From NCBI GenBank assembly GCA_046759385.1, contig JBHICC010000008.1, positions 6,304 through 70,303 on the forward strand: 64,000 nt of DNA, read 5' to 3'. Positions 32,368 through 41,140 of the stretch are shown piece after piece. A model generated the notes under the pieces. The model worked only from the letters and a program-made list of their open reading frames with translations, did no database searches and was not told the origin of the DNA. The position numbers were made by a program, and so were the translations under genes. Position 1 is the stretch's first letter. Each line of letters starts with the position of its first letter. The DNA comes from JBHICC01 sp046759385 (lineage in GTDB: Bacteria; Pseudomonadota; Gammaproteobacteria; Acidiferrobacterales; SPGG2).

Positions 32368-35300
32368 ATGCAGTGTCCGCGGTGCCATGCCAAGAATCCT
32401 GCCGATGCCGCCTTCTGCGAGGAGTGCGGATCTCGGCTCGAAGCCGCTTGCCCCGGTTGCGGCGAGTCGAATCGGCTCGGAGCGAAGTTCTGCAAGAAGT
32501 GCGGGCATTCAATGACAGAGTCCGCTGCAGCCGAGCCAGTGTCTTCACCCAGATTTGGTTCGCCCCATACGTACACGCCTAAGCACCTCGCTGAGAAGAT
32601 CCTGCTCTCCCGCGCCGCCCTCGAAGGCGAGCGCAAGCTGGTCACGGTTCTCTTTGCCGACCTCAAGGGCTCGATGGAACTTCTCGCCGACCGCGACCCT
32701 GAAGAGGCTCATAACTTGCTCGACCCGGTGATACAGCTGATGATGGACGCTGTCCACCGTTACGAGGGCACCGTTAACGAGGTGAGGGGCGATGGCATTA
32801 TGGCGCTGTTCGGGGCGCCGCTCGCACACGAAGATCACGCCCAGCGCGCGTGTTACGCGGCGCTGGACATGCAGGCCGCAATCCGACGCTATGCCGAGGA
32901 AGTACGGCGCTTATATGGGGTCAAAGCGCAGATCCGTGTTGGCATCAATTCCGGTGAAGTGGTCGTTAGGGCTATCGGCAGCGATCTACGAATGGACTAC
33001 GCGGCAGTAGGACAGAGCACGCATCTCGCCGCTCGCATGGAACAGCTGGCAGACCCGGGCACGACGCTCTTGACTCCGGACACAATGCGGCTCGCCGAGG
33101 GATACATCGAGGTCAAGCCGCTCGGGCCGGTGCCTGTGAAGGGTCTCGAAGCCCCGGTTGATATCTATGAGCTGAGCGGAGCGAGGCCGGTTCGGTCTCG
33201 CCTCCATGCTGCGGTTGCCAAGGGGTTAACCCGCTTCGTCGGGCGCGAGACCGAGCTCGAGCAGATTCGCCAAGCGCTGGAGCGTACTGCCTCTGTGCAG
33301 GGCCAGGTTGTCGCAATCGTTGGCGAGCCCGGTGTCGGGAAATCCCGGCTCGTGTGGGAGGTGACACACTCGCATCGCACGGAGGGTTGGCTGACGTTAC
33401 AAGCGAGTGCAGTTGCCTATGGAAAGGCAAAGCCATACCTGCCTGTGATTGATCTCCTCAAGGAGTACTTTCAGATTGAAGATCGCGAGGATCACCGGAA
33501 AATAAGCGAAAAGCTGACGGGGAAGCTGCTCACCCTCGACCGCGCGCTGGAGTCAACGCTCCCGGCCTTGTTGGCTCTCATGGATGTGCCCGTGGGGGAC
33601 GCTTCCTGGCAGGCGCTCGACCCACGCGAATGTCGCCAGCGAACCCTGGAGACTGTAAAGCGGCTTCTTTTGCGCGAGAGCCAGGTTCAGCCGCTACTTT
33701 TGGTCTTCGAAGATCTGCACTGGATTGACAGCGAAACCCAGGCGCTCTTGGACAGCCTGGTAGAAAGTGTTCCGACTGCCCAGTTGCTACTGCTGGTGAA
33801 CTATCGTCCCGAGTACGAACAGCACTGGGGCAGCAGGACCTATTACACTCAGCTTCGGCTTGACCCGTTGCCACCGGAGAGCGCGGACGAGCTGCTCAAC
33901 GCGCTTCTGGGAAGCGATCCGAGCCTCGCACCCCTGAAACACCTGCTCATCGAGCGCACGGAAGGCAATCCGTTTTTCTTGGAGGAGAGTGTCCAAACCT
34001 TGGCGGAGACCAAGGTGCTGGACGGCGAGCGTGGTGCTTATCGCCTAGCGAAGCCGACCGAAGCCATCCAAGTACCGACCACGGTACAGGCCATGCTCGC
34101 CGCCAGAATCGACCGGCTACCAACGGAAGAAAAGCGGTTACTAGCGACGGCCGCCGTTATCGGCAAGGATGTGCCGTTCGCACTACTTCAAGCCGTGTCA
34201 GATCAGGACGAGCTCCCACTCCGTCAGGGCCTGGCGCATCTGCAGGTCACGGAGTTCCTCTATGAGGCGGCCTTGTTCCCGGACCTAGAGTACACCTTTA
34301 AGCACGGGCTTACGCACGAGGTGGCCTACGGGACCTTACTCAACGAGCAGCGCCGCGAGCTCCACGCTCGCATTGCTGATGCGATTGAACAACTCTACAG
34401 TGATCGGTTAGTTGAACAAGTAGAACGGCTCGCGCACCACGCCTTCCGTGGCGAGCAATGGGAGCGGGCGGTAGCTTTTCTCCGTCATGCGAGCACGAAG
34501 GCCGCTGGGCGCAGTGCCTACCGTGAAGCAGCCGCTTACCTCGAGCAGGCGCTAACCGCGCTGCGCCATCTACCCGAGAACGATGAAACACGCCGACAGG
34601 GGGTTGACCTTCGGTTTGAACTGCGAAGTGCGCTGCAGGCGCTCGGCGAGCACGAGCGGGTTTTTAAGCATCTTCGCGACGCGGAGACACTGGCTTCGGC
34701 AATCGGCGATCAAATCCGACTGGGGTGGACCTCTGCCTATTTAAGCCAGTATCTGTGGCGCATGGGTGATCCCCGCCGCGCCGAGGAGGTGGGCCGACGT
34801 GCGCTAACCATCGCCTCGGGGCGCGGGGACTTCGCACTCGAGGTCGTAGCAAACTTCTTTCTAGGACAGGGCTATTTCAACGTGGGTGACTACCGCCGCG
34901 CGATCGAGCACTGTCGCCGCAACGTAGTAGTTCTCGAGGGTGAACGGGCATACAAGCGGTTTGGCCTCACCGGGCTGCCGTCCGTGCTATCCCGTGTATG
35001 GCTCGCTTGGTCGCTTGCCGAACGTGGAGAATTTGCCGAGGCGATAGCGCGTGCGGAGGAAGCGCTGTCGATTGCTGACGCCGCCGGTCAACCGTACAGC
35101 ATCGCTGCCGCCCATCTCGCCGCAGGTCAGGTCCAACTCGTCAAGGGCGAGCTCGATCAGGCGATCCCTGCACTCGAGCATGCCGTGGCACTCTGTAAGA
35201 AGTCCGACCTTCGCGCGATTCTCCCAACGACGGCCGCTGTGCTGGACATGGCGTATGCACTGGGCGGCCGTGTTGCCAAGGCCTTATTTGTGGTGGAGGA

Positions 35301-35751
35301 AAGCGAAGCTCTGGCCCCTACGGTGAAGATCTTTGATACACCGACAGCGATGACTGCCCCCAGCCTCGTATATCTTCTGGCTGGAAGGATAGAGGAGGCG
35401 GGTGGGCTGGCCGCGTCCCTCGCCGACATAGCCGCCGAGCGCGGGTTCCGAGGGAGTCAGGCGAGAATCTCCCAGCTTCTCGGCGAGATCAGCGCTCGCT
35501 GCGATCCGCCCGACGTGACCCAAGCCGAGGAGCATTATCGTCAAGGCCTCGCGCGCGCCGACGAGCTTGGCATGCGCCCAGTCCTTGCCCAATGCCACCT
35601 TGGGCTCGGGCGACTGTACGGCCGAACGCGCAACGGTGAAGAAGCGAGTCAGCACCTAACTGATGCTGCCAAGCTCTTCCGCGAAATGGACATGCGTTAC
35701 TGGGTAGCCCAGGTTGAGGGAGAACTTCAAGGCAACGGCGTGAACGCTTGA
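32368..35751 (+). CDS. Zinc-ribbon/adenylate cyclase/ATPase/TPR signalling protein
   Basis: An 1127-residue cytosolic signalling protein. Two zinc ribbons lie at residues 3-20 (CPRC...CEEC) and 28-45 (CPGC...CKKC). A class III cyclase domain spans about 88-265 with metal-binding Asp98 (FADLKG) and Asp142 (RGDGIMALFG), so ATP or GTP cyclisation is plausible. An AAA-type ATPase follows: P-loop GEPGVGKS at about 319-326 and DLHWID near 450. TPR-like repeats fill about 690-1120. ATG 32368 is chosen: GGAG lies seven bases before. The order resembles LuxR-lacking MalT-like/cyclase fusions. Confidence 0.87.
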   Translation: MQCPRCHAKNPADAAFCEECGSRLEAACPGCGESNRLGAKFCKKCGHSMTESAAAEPVSSPRFGSPHTYTPKHLAEKILLSRAALEGERKLVTVLFADLKGSMELLADRDPEEAHNLLDPVIQLMMDAVHRYEGTVNEVRGDGIMALFGAPLAHEDHAQRACYAALDMQAAIRRYAEEVRRLYGVKAQIRVGINSGEVVVRAIGSDLRMDYAAVGQSTHLAARMEQLADPGTTLLTPDTMRLAEGYIEVKPLGPVPVKGLEAPVDIYELSGARPVRSRLHAAVAKGLTRFVGRETELEQIRQALERTASVQGQVVAIVGEPGVGKSRLVWEVTHSHRTEGWLTLQASAVAYGKAKPYLPVIDLLKEYFQIEDREDHRKISEKLTGKLLTLDRALESTLPALLALMDVPVGDASWQALDPRECRQRTLETVKRLLLRESQVQPLLLVFEDLHWIDSETQALLDSLVESVPTAQLLLLVNYRPEYEQHWGSRTYYTQLRLDPLPPESADELLNALLGSDPSLAPLKHLLIERTEGNPFFLEESVQTLAETKVLDGERGAYRLAKPTEAIQVPTTVQAMLAARIDRLPTEEKRLLATAAVIGKDVPFALLQAVSDQDELPLRQGLAHLQVTEFLYEAALFPDLEYTFKHGLTHEVAYGTLLNEQRRELHARIADAIEQLYSDRLVEQVERLAHHAFRGEQWERAVAFLRHASTKAAGRSAYREAAAYLEQALTALRHLPENDETRRQGVDLRFELRSALQALGEHERVFKHLRDAETLASAIGDQIRLGWTSAYLSQYLWRMGDPRRAEEVGRRALTIASGRGDFALEVVANFFLGQGYFNVGDYRRAIEHCRRNVVVLEGERAYKRFGLTGLPSVLSRVWLAWSLAERGEFAEAIARAEEALSIADAAGQPYSIAAAHLAAGQVQLVKGELDQAIPALEHAVALCKKSDLRAILPTTAAVLDMAYALGGRVAKALFVVEESEALAPTVKIFDTPTAMTAPSLVYLLAGRIEEAGGLAASLADIAAERGFRGSQARISQLLGEISARCDPPDVTQAEEHYRQGLARADELGMRPVLAQCHLGLGRLYGRTRNGEEASQHLTDAAKLFREMDMRYWVAQVEGELQGNGVNA

Positions 35752-35887
35752 AGGCGGACAGCGCGCTTTTCGACCAACTTGCGTAACTGTGGGTACATTT
35801 TTCTTTCAGCGTCCCATCATCAAACCGTTTCTCTTAGCCACCATCGTTACTGTCTAAATAACCGGCTTTGTGGCATATAAGGCCGGC

Positions 35888-36382
35888 TCAGAGGTTGGGT
35901 GCCGCGCCAGCAGTGCTACTCGCTTGAGTTTTCGCCCGGTCACTCTCTGTTGACCGAAGCACCAGGCTACATCGGTCGTGCAGCGACTTGCAGTAAAGCT
36001 GAATCGTGGTTCGTTCGCCGGACCATTCGTACCGATCGAGCTTGCCGGGTTGTTTGACCCCGCCGCCGAACTTCGCCTGGATGGCGCTTAATAGCGCTCG
36101 CTTGCTTTCTAGGCCTTCGGTCGCAAGCAGCACGGCGGAGAAGTGACCCTTATAGTAGCCGTAAGCCAGCTCGACGAGTTCCGCGCCCTCAAAGACCATC
36201 CGGTCCTTCTTACGCCCGTAGTATTTCCAATCGCGGCTGTTCTCTATCAGCACAAGCTCACGCTGATTTTCGGCGATCGGAGCGCCCCACTGTATGCCAC
36301 GAAATCCGTCCGGTTCATTCTGGAAAGCATGGGTGAGGGTGGTACATGCGAGTAAGATGCAAGTGACAAAAAACCGAGCCAC
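35888..36382 (-). CDS. Hypothetical secreted protein, 164 residues
   Basis: A protein with a signal peptide (VARFFVTCILLACTTLTHA) from GTG 36382, preceded by AGGAG. An extension to 36478 lacks such a site and covers a different sequence. The mature part is soluble, with FRGIQWGAPIAENQRELVLI and RYEWSGERTTIQLYCKSLHDRCSLVLRS. Two Cys near the C-terminus may form a disulfide. Function unknown; it looks periplasmic. A weak stem-loop after the stop (35862-35885) may end the transcript. Confidence 0.65.
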   Translation of the reverse strand: MARFFVTCILLACTTLTHAFQNEPDGFRGIQWGAPIAENQRELVLIENSRDWKYYGRKKDRMVFEGAELVELAYGYYKGHFSAVLLATEGLESKRALLSAIQAKFGGGVKQPGKLDRYEWSGERTTIQLYCKSLHDRCSLVLRSTESDRAKTQASSTAGAAPNL

Positions 36383-36487
36383 GGCGTTACTCCTGAAAAG
36401 CCTGGTATAGCCGTAACTAAGCAAAGCACGGAGACCCGTGTTTGCAAGTAGGCGCCGATAAGCGGGACAGCGGCGCAATAAGTCGAA

Positions 36488-36600
36488 TTACTCGCCCGCC
36501 GGCTTAAAGATGTACCCCGCAACGCGGATTGTTTTGATCGCCTGAGGTTTGGCGGGGTCGGCCTCGATCTTGCGGCGGATGCGATTGATGCGGATATAGG
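36488..36600 (-). pseudogene. Remnant of an OmpR/PhoB-type response regulator
   Basis: Minus-strand bases encode a final winged-helix segment, ending YIRINRIRRKIEADPAKPQ and AIKTIRVAGYIFKPAGE before a TAA at 36488. This matches the end of OmpR-type DNA-binding domains (RIRRKIE...P..IKTIR..GY.F.P). A stop in the same frame at 36641 and an unlike upstream sequence show that the receiver domain and most of the DNA-binding domain are gone. About 38 codons of homology remain. Confidence 0.6.
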
Positions 36601-36715
36601 ATTTGCAACCCGTGAGGAAACCGGCCAATCGGGCCACAGCTTAGGAGTGATCCGCCGCCGCGCCGCCGCTGCTAACGGTTTTGGCGCTGCTCGCGCGGTG
36701 GCGCGGCATGTGAGG

Positions 36716-37384
36716 TCAACTTTCGGGTTCGAACGGGGAAGGTTCCTCTTTTTCGACTCGCCTCTTGGCACCGCCTACTCTTGCCAAGTCAGAAGTAATT
36801 CGGCGTATCTCCTGCGCGTCATGAAAGCGGTGGAATTCTGAGTGGATGCCCTGAGAGGTGAGCGTTCGCTTGTAGATCTCGAGATCTTGGGTGCCGCTGT
36901 CCATTACCCGAGCGGCGTACACAATGAAACTGTCCCCAGCGACCGTCGCCCAAACCAAGGGGTCGCCCTTCAATGGGTCGTTGGGCACGGCGTGACCGAA
37001 GAGGTTCTTCCGCATGGCCGAGGCATAGATGTTCTTGCGCCGGGTCGGCCTAAAATCAACAGACCATCGTCTGCGTCTAACGTCTCCGTTGGCCTTCCGC
37101 ATCACTGTCTCCCAGTCCACCTTAAATCCGTCCTTATTCGGCCCGATAGTCACACTGATTTCACGTTTAGCGGTTTCTCCCTTCGGAATCGAAGTCGACA
37201 CGCCTTTGTAGGATCCGAAGAAGCGCTCGAAGGAAGTACTAGCTCCTTGAGCGTCCCCATGAACGAGCGCCAGGAGGAGGGCTATCAGCAAGGCGGTGAA
37301 GCCGGCACTTGGACTAACATGCTGCCGCGCGAACGTTTCCGTTTCGCTACCGGCGTCAGCTTTCGCTAATAGCTCCGACGCCAT
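36716..37384 (-). CDS. Hypothetical secreted or membrane protein, 222 residues
   Basis: ATG 37384 has GAGGATAT just upstream and precedes MASELLAKADAGSET; a further start at 37447 has no such site. A signal-like hydrophobic segment (FTALLIALLLALVHGDAQG) lies at about 29-47. After it comes a soluble part of about 170 residues with DVRRRRWSVDFRPTRRKNIYAS and DSFIVYAARVMDSGTQDLEIYKRTL. I do not recognise the fold; strand-rich appearance and length suggest a lipocalin-like or beta-barrel secreted protein. Not assigned. Confidence 0.6.
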   Translation of the reverse strand: MASELLAKADAGSETETFARQHVSPSAGFTALLIALLLALVHGDAQGASTSFERFFGSYKGVSTSIPKGETAKREISVTIGPNKDGFKVDWETVMRKANGDVRRRRWSVDFRPTRRKNIYASAMRKNLFGHAVPNDPLKGDPLVWATVAGDSFIVYAARVMDSGTQDLEIYKRTLTSQGIHSEFHRFHDAQEIRRITSDLARVGGAKRRVEKEEPSPFEPES

Positions 37385-37538
37385 GGATATATCCTCGAAT
37401 CGGCGGGTCGAAGTCTTTAGACACCGGAAATAGGGCAAAGGTTGCATCGGCTCTTAGTTCTTGTTCATCGGCTAGGCAGGCCACTAGAATTCCAGCTACG
37501 CCGATTCCACCATACTAACTAACTAGGAGGATTGCAAA

Positions 37539-38177
37539 ATGGCTGATCCAATCGTCTATGGGCCAGCGTTCAGCACGTTCGTGCGCACCTCACGTCTTGC
37601 GCTGGAGGAGAAGGGCGTACCCTACGCACTCGAGGAGTTTAACTTTCTGGAAGGAGGGATGCCGCCGGAGCAACTAGAACGCCACCCGTTCGGCAAAGTT
37701 CCGGCATTCGAGCACGATGGGTTTCAGCTGTACGAAACATGTGCGATCGGGCGTTATGTCGACGAAGCGTTTTCGGGTCCAGCGCTTCAGCCGGAAGATC
37801 CTCGTGAGCGCGCTCGCATGACCCAGGTCATTAGTCTGTTGGATTGGTATACCTATCGGCCAACGATCGGTTGTGTAGTGATCCAGCGGTTGGTGGTGCC
37901 GATGCTGGGCGGCGAGCCCGATGAGGCTGCGATCAAAGAGGCTCTACCGGAGGTAACACGCGCGATGCAGGTGTTGGATGGACTAGCAGCGGGACAGCCT
38001 TATCTTGCCGGCAGTGCCTTGAGCCTCGCCGATCTCCACTTAATACCGATCTATGCGTACTTGTCAGCGACCCCCGAGAGTGAGAACGTATTGGCTGACA
38101 AGAGCAACCTTCGGCGTTGGTGGGACAATCTGAGTGGACGCGACAGCGTGAAGGCTACCCAGCCTCACCTCGGCTAA
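37539..38177 (+). CDS. Glutathione S-transferase family protein
   Basis: A 212-residue GST with the thioredoxin-like N-terminal domain (IVYGPAFSTFVRTSRLALEEKGVPYALEEF, residues 4-33) and FGKVPAFEHDGFQLYETCAIGRYVDEAF at about 51-78, the cis-Pro and glutathione-binding region. The C-terminal helical domain ends LADLHLIPIYAYLSATPE. The S/Y activating residue cannot be placed with certainty. AGGAGG lies nine bases before the ATG. It is cytosolic and probably a detoxification enzyme or a redox partner. Confidence 0.88.
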   Translation: MADPIVYGPAFSTFVRTSRLALEEKGVPYALEEFNFLEGGMPPEQLERHPFGKVPAFEHDGFQLYETCAIGRYVDEAFSGPALQPEDPRERARMTQVISLLDWYTYRPTIGCVVIQRLVVPMLGGEPDEAAIKEALPEVTRAMQVLDGLAAGQPYLAGSALSLADLHLIPIYAYLSATPESENVLADKSNLRRWWDNLSGRDSVKATQPHLG

Positions 38178-38189
38178 AACTCACTGCTA

Positions 38190-39130
38190 GTGAGCATCAA
38201 CCCAGTCACACGACTAGCAAGCTTGGCCAGCGTCGTGTGCGCGGGTTGGCTAGCGCTTGCCTATGGTCAGGTCGCTGGGCAGTGGGCGCAGGGCGCACCG
38301 ATGCCATCGGCGCGCACGGAAGTTGCCGTGGCTGCTGTCAATCACAAGGTATATGTGGTGGGCGGCTTCGGCTTATGGCGACATACTGAAATCTATGATC
38401 CCCGCGCAGACCGCTGGCACCACGGGGCACCCATACCGCGGGCCGTGCATCATGCGTCTGCTGTCGGGTTAGGCGGCAAGCTTTTCGTCATCGGGGGATA
38501 TGCAGGTGGGTGGACGCCGGTGGATTGGGTGTTCGAGTACGACCCGGTCGCTGATGATTGGCGCAGTCGTGCGCGGCTGCCGACGGCGCGAGGTGCGCTT
38601 ATAGCGGTTGTGCTGAACGGTCGGATTCACGCAATCGGCGGCGTAGGAGAGAATCGGCGCAACACCGCCGCACATGAGGTCTACGATCAAGCCACCGACA
38701 AATGGAGTAGGCTTGCCCCGTTGCCAACGCCGCGCGATCATTTGGCCGCCGGCGTTCTTGGTAACCGAATTCATGTTGTCGGCGGTCGGATCGATGGCAG
38801 CTACGCGCGAAACCTCGCTGTGAATGAAGCGTACGATCCAACGACTGACCGATGGAGCGCGCTCGCACCGATGCCCACGGCGCGCAGTGGCATCGCTGCT
38901 GCAGTTCTCAAAGGTAAACTTCTGGTGTTCGGCGGCGAAGCGCCATCCGGCACTTTCGACACTGTAGAGGCCTACGACCCAAGGGCCAACAGCTGGACCG
39001 AGTTCCTGCCAATGCCGACAGCGCGCCACGGATAGGTGCTGCAACGATCGGTGAGCGGGTATTCGTTATCTCAGGCGGACCCATACCCGGCGGATCGTAT
39101 TCCTCGGTTAACGAAATCTTCACGCAGTAA
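38190..39130 (+). pseudogene. Kelch-repeat secreted protein, frameshifted near the 3' end
   Basis: GTG 38190 opens a signal peptide and at least five kelch blades (for example VNHKVYVVGGFGLWRH, GKLFVIGGYAGG, GRIHAIGGVGENRR). The frame stops at 39033 just after the sequence MPTARHG. In the next frame (one base missing) the sequence continues at 39032 with IGAATIGERVFVISGGPIPG and stops at 39128, completing a sixth blade. So a single-base deletion near 39031 cuts off about 32 codons. Whether it is real or a sequencing artefact is undetermined. Confidence 0.75.
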
Positions 39131-39149
39131 GCTCGCCGCCTGCAGATTC

Positions 39150-39872
39150 CTACCAGGGAATCGTCCGTCCATCACGGAAGAAGCCACCGGTCGGGCCGTT
39201 ATCGGGCAATGTTGCCGCCCAAACGATACCTTTGACTCCTTCGTCAATAGAGCGGTTCGCGCTCGGACCGCCCATGTCGGTCCGCACCCAACCGGGGCAG
39301 ACCGAGTTCATTTTGATCTGCGTGCCACCAAGCTCGTTTGCAAGGGTGCGGGTCACCGCATTGAGGGCGGTTTTAGAAAGTCGGTATCCTAGCCCGCCGC
39401 TGCCCATCTCCGATAGCTGACCCATCCCCGAAGAGACGTTGACAATACGCCCGTTCCCTTTCATCAACGGGATCAACGCCTGTGCAAGCATCAATGGGCC
39501 CAGGGTGTTAATTTCAAATGTGTCGCGGACGTCATCGATATCCGTCTCAAGCCCGCTAGTAATCGTCCTCGCCACCGGATCCGTCTTCTCTACGAACACA
39601 CCGGCGTTGTTTACCAGCACGTCTAGGTGTCCGATTTCGCGTTCTATGTGTTCCGCAAGCTGTTTCACACTTGTTGGATCGGTGACGTCCAAGGGGTGGT
39701 ATTCGACGTCCAACCCGTCCGTTCTCAAGGTATCAGCCGCTACACCTCCTGCCTGTTGATCGCGGCTCGTGAGAATCACCTTGTAATTTCGCTTCGCCAA
39801 CTGGCGACAGGTTTCGAGCCCGAGCCCCCGGTTGGCGCCCGTCACCACTGCAATAGGCTTTTTTGCCTCCAA
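39150..39872 (-). CDS. Short-chain dehydrogenase/reductase
   Basis: A 240-residue SDR. The cofactor-binding TGANRGLGLETC motif is near residues 11-22, with the dinucleotide fold after it and NNAGVF in the middle. The catalytic triad is visible: Ser in VSSGMGQLS and Tyr/Lys in GYRLSKTALN. TTG 39872 is preferred, since AGGAG lies seven bases before; the frame extends upstream to 39896. The class resembles carbonyl reductases. It converges on the kelch gene and is divergent from the 40092 gene across a paired dyad. Confidence 0.85.
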   Translation of the reverse strand: MEAKKPIAVVTGANRGLGLETCRQLAKRNYKVILTSRDQQAGGVAADTLRTDGLDVEYHPLDVTDPTSVKQLAEHIEREIGHLDVLVNNAGVFVEKTDPVARTITSGLETDIDDVRDTFEINTLGPLMLAQALIPLMKGNGRIVNVSSGMGQLSEMGSGGLGYRLSKTALNAVTRTLANELGGTQIKMNSVCPGWVRTDMGGPSANRSIDEGVKGIVWAATLPDNGPTGGFFRDGRTIPW

Positions 39873-39972
39873 GCCTCCGCTCCTTTCCAAGACCAACGAC
39901 GATTGATTCTACCAACGGGCCGGCATTATCGGGTCTGGCGCAAAATGGAACAAGTGAGCACGGGGCCGAAAC

Positions 39973-40010
39973 CGTGAATTTTTCACAATTTGGCGGTGAC
40001 AGAAATCACG
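39973..40010 (+). promoter_or_regulatory. Two stacked CRP-like dyads upstream of the 40092 gene
   Basis: GTGAATTTTTCAC (39974-39986) is a perfect palindrome apart from its three-base centre, and is followed by GGTGA-CAGAAA-TCACG (39995-40010), a CRP-like N6 dyad. Their centres are about 22 bases apart, two helical turns, so both would face the same side. They lie 82 bases before the 40092 start and about 100 bases beyond the divergent SDR start, so they could serve both. Confidence 0.45.
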
Positions 40011-40091
40011 AGATGGGCCAGCCAATCTAGCCTAGCCTTCGAATTAGGAGCAGCGATAGGAGCCCGTCAGCGGGTTAGGAAGGAGGAACCC

Positions 40092-40457
40092 ATGCCAATT
40101 ACTAAAGCGCAATTAAAACACATGTACGAGAACCTCGCCGACGTGTTTGACCGCAGCGCGCGCAATCTTGGTCAAGCAGCCACTGAACTGTATCAGGACA
40201 TCATCGATGGCCTACCCGAACAGGAGCAGGCCGATGCGGCCGAAAACTACGGTCCGGGTGTGGCGCGCGATGAGCGCATTCGCACGATTGAGGGAAAACT
40301 GCAAGACCTTGAGCCCGCCGCGCAGAGTGAGTTTGCATCCGAAGAGGCCAAGAAGTTCATTGAAAAGCTGAAAAACTTGCGGGATATCCTGAAAGTGCAG
40401 AGGGCTTTGATGGAAGTGACAGATACGTTTCGGGCGATCGCGCGTGGTCTGTGTTAG
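40092..40457 (+). CDS. Hypothetical helical protein, 121 residues
   Basis: ATG 40092 has AGGAGG just upstream. The protein is soluble, acidic and helix-rich (ITKAQLKHMYENLADVFDRSARNLGQAATEL, and EEAKKFIEKLKNLRDILKVQRALMEV). It is probably a coiled-coil or helical-bundle protein. No known domain recognised. Two CRP-like dyads lie upstream, so expression may respond to cAMP-type control. It is followed by a secreted protein gene after 38 bases. Confidence 0.7.
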   Translation: MPITKAQLKHMYENLADVFDRSARNLGQAATELYQDIIDGLPEQEQADAAENYGPGVARDERIRTIEGKLQDLEPAAQSEFASEEAKKFIEKLKNLRDILKVQRALMEVTDTFRAIARGLC

Positions 40458-40495
40458 TCGCGAGACCCCGGGTTCACCTACTTAAGGACAGAGAC

Positions 40496-41053
40496 ATGAA
40501 AAGAGCACTAGTTACCACACTTGTTTGTTTAATCACCGTCAGCGGCCCCGCGTTGGGTGACACTGGCTCCAGGGCTATATTTGTCAATCAGGTGCGTTTG
40601 AATGAGCAGCAGGTCCAAGCCTTGCAGTCCGTCTATCAGACCCGGATTCCTGATGGCCATTATTGGTACGACACGGTCTCGGGTCTCTGGGGTATGCAGG
40701 GGGGTCCGGTCGCGGGTCAGACCTTACCAGGCCTCAATATCGGCGGCCCTCTGCGTGCGGACGCATCAAACGGCAATACCGGCGTGTTCATCAACAGACG
40801 TGAGGTTCGCATGTTGGAGCTGCAGGCTTTGCAATTACGCTTCGGTCGAGTAGTGCCGGGGCGTTACTGGCTGAATAGTCGAGGCATTGGCGGGATCGAG
40901 GGGGGTCCTGCGATCTTTACCTTGAACGTGGGCGCGCAGCGAGGTAGTAATGGCTATATTAGGCGCACGCCGGGCGGGACAATTGGCAGTGATGGCAGTT
41001 GTTACTACTACAGCCACCCGAACGGCAGTAGTGTGATGGGTAGTAGGTGCTAG
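40496..41053 (+). CDS. Hypothetical secreted protein, 185 residues
   Basis: A signal peptide (MKRALVTTLVCLITVSGPALG) starts at ATG 40496. The mature part contains two similar units: VNQVRLNEQQVQALQSVYQTRIPDGHYWYDTVSGLWGMQGGPV and VNVG-like NRREVRMLELQALQLRFGRVVPGRYWLNSRGIGGIEGGPA. The tandem repeat of about 60 residues each, with conserved G-x-Y-W and GGP, suggests a duplicated domain. The C-terminus has a tyrosine-rich YYYSHPNG. Function unknown. A perfect UUCG-capped hairpin follows the stop. Confidence 0.65.
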   Translation: MKRALVTTLVCLITVSGPALGDTGSRAIFVNQVRLNEQQVQALQSVYQTRIPDGHYWYDTVSGLWGMQGGPVAGQTLPGLNIGGPLRADASNGNTGVFINRREVRMLELQALQLRFGRVVPGRYWLNSRGIGGIEGGPAIFTLNVGAQRGSNGYIRRTPGGTIGSDGSCYYYSHPNGSSVMGSRC

Positions 41054-41067
41054 CTGCGTTCGCGCAG
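41054..41067. other. UUCG-capped hairpin between convergent genes
   Basis: CTGCG-TTCG-CGCAG forms a perfect five-pair stem with a TTCG loop, directly after the stop at 41053. No T tract follows on either strand, so it is not a strong intrinsic terminator. It may help end transcription or protect mRNA 3' ends. Confidence 0.3.
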
Positions 41068-41140
41068 TGCCTTGCCGTTACGAGAGCGTGCCCTCGAGGA
41101 AACTAAAGCCCGAGGTGGAGCAAGGAGGGTATGCGTTGGG

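Noticed and set aside
36247..36771. A 174-codon minus-strand frame over the response-regulator remnant
   Set aside because: It covers two real minus-strand sequences in another frame and has no ribosome site; the homologous remnant is in a different frame.
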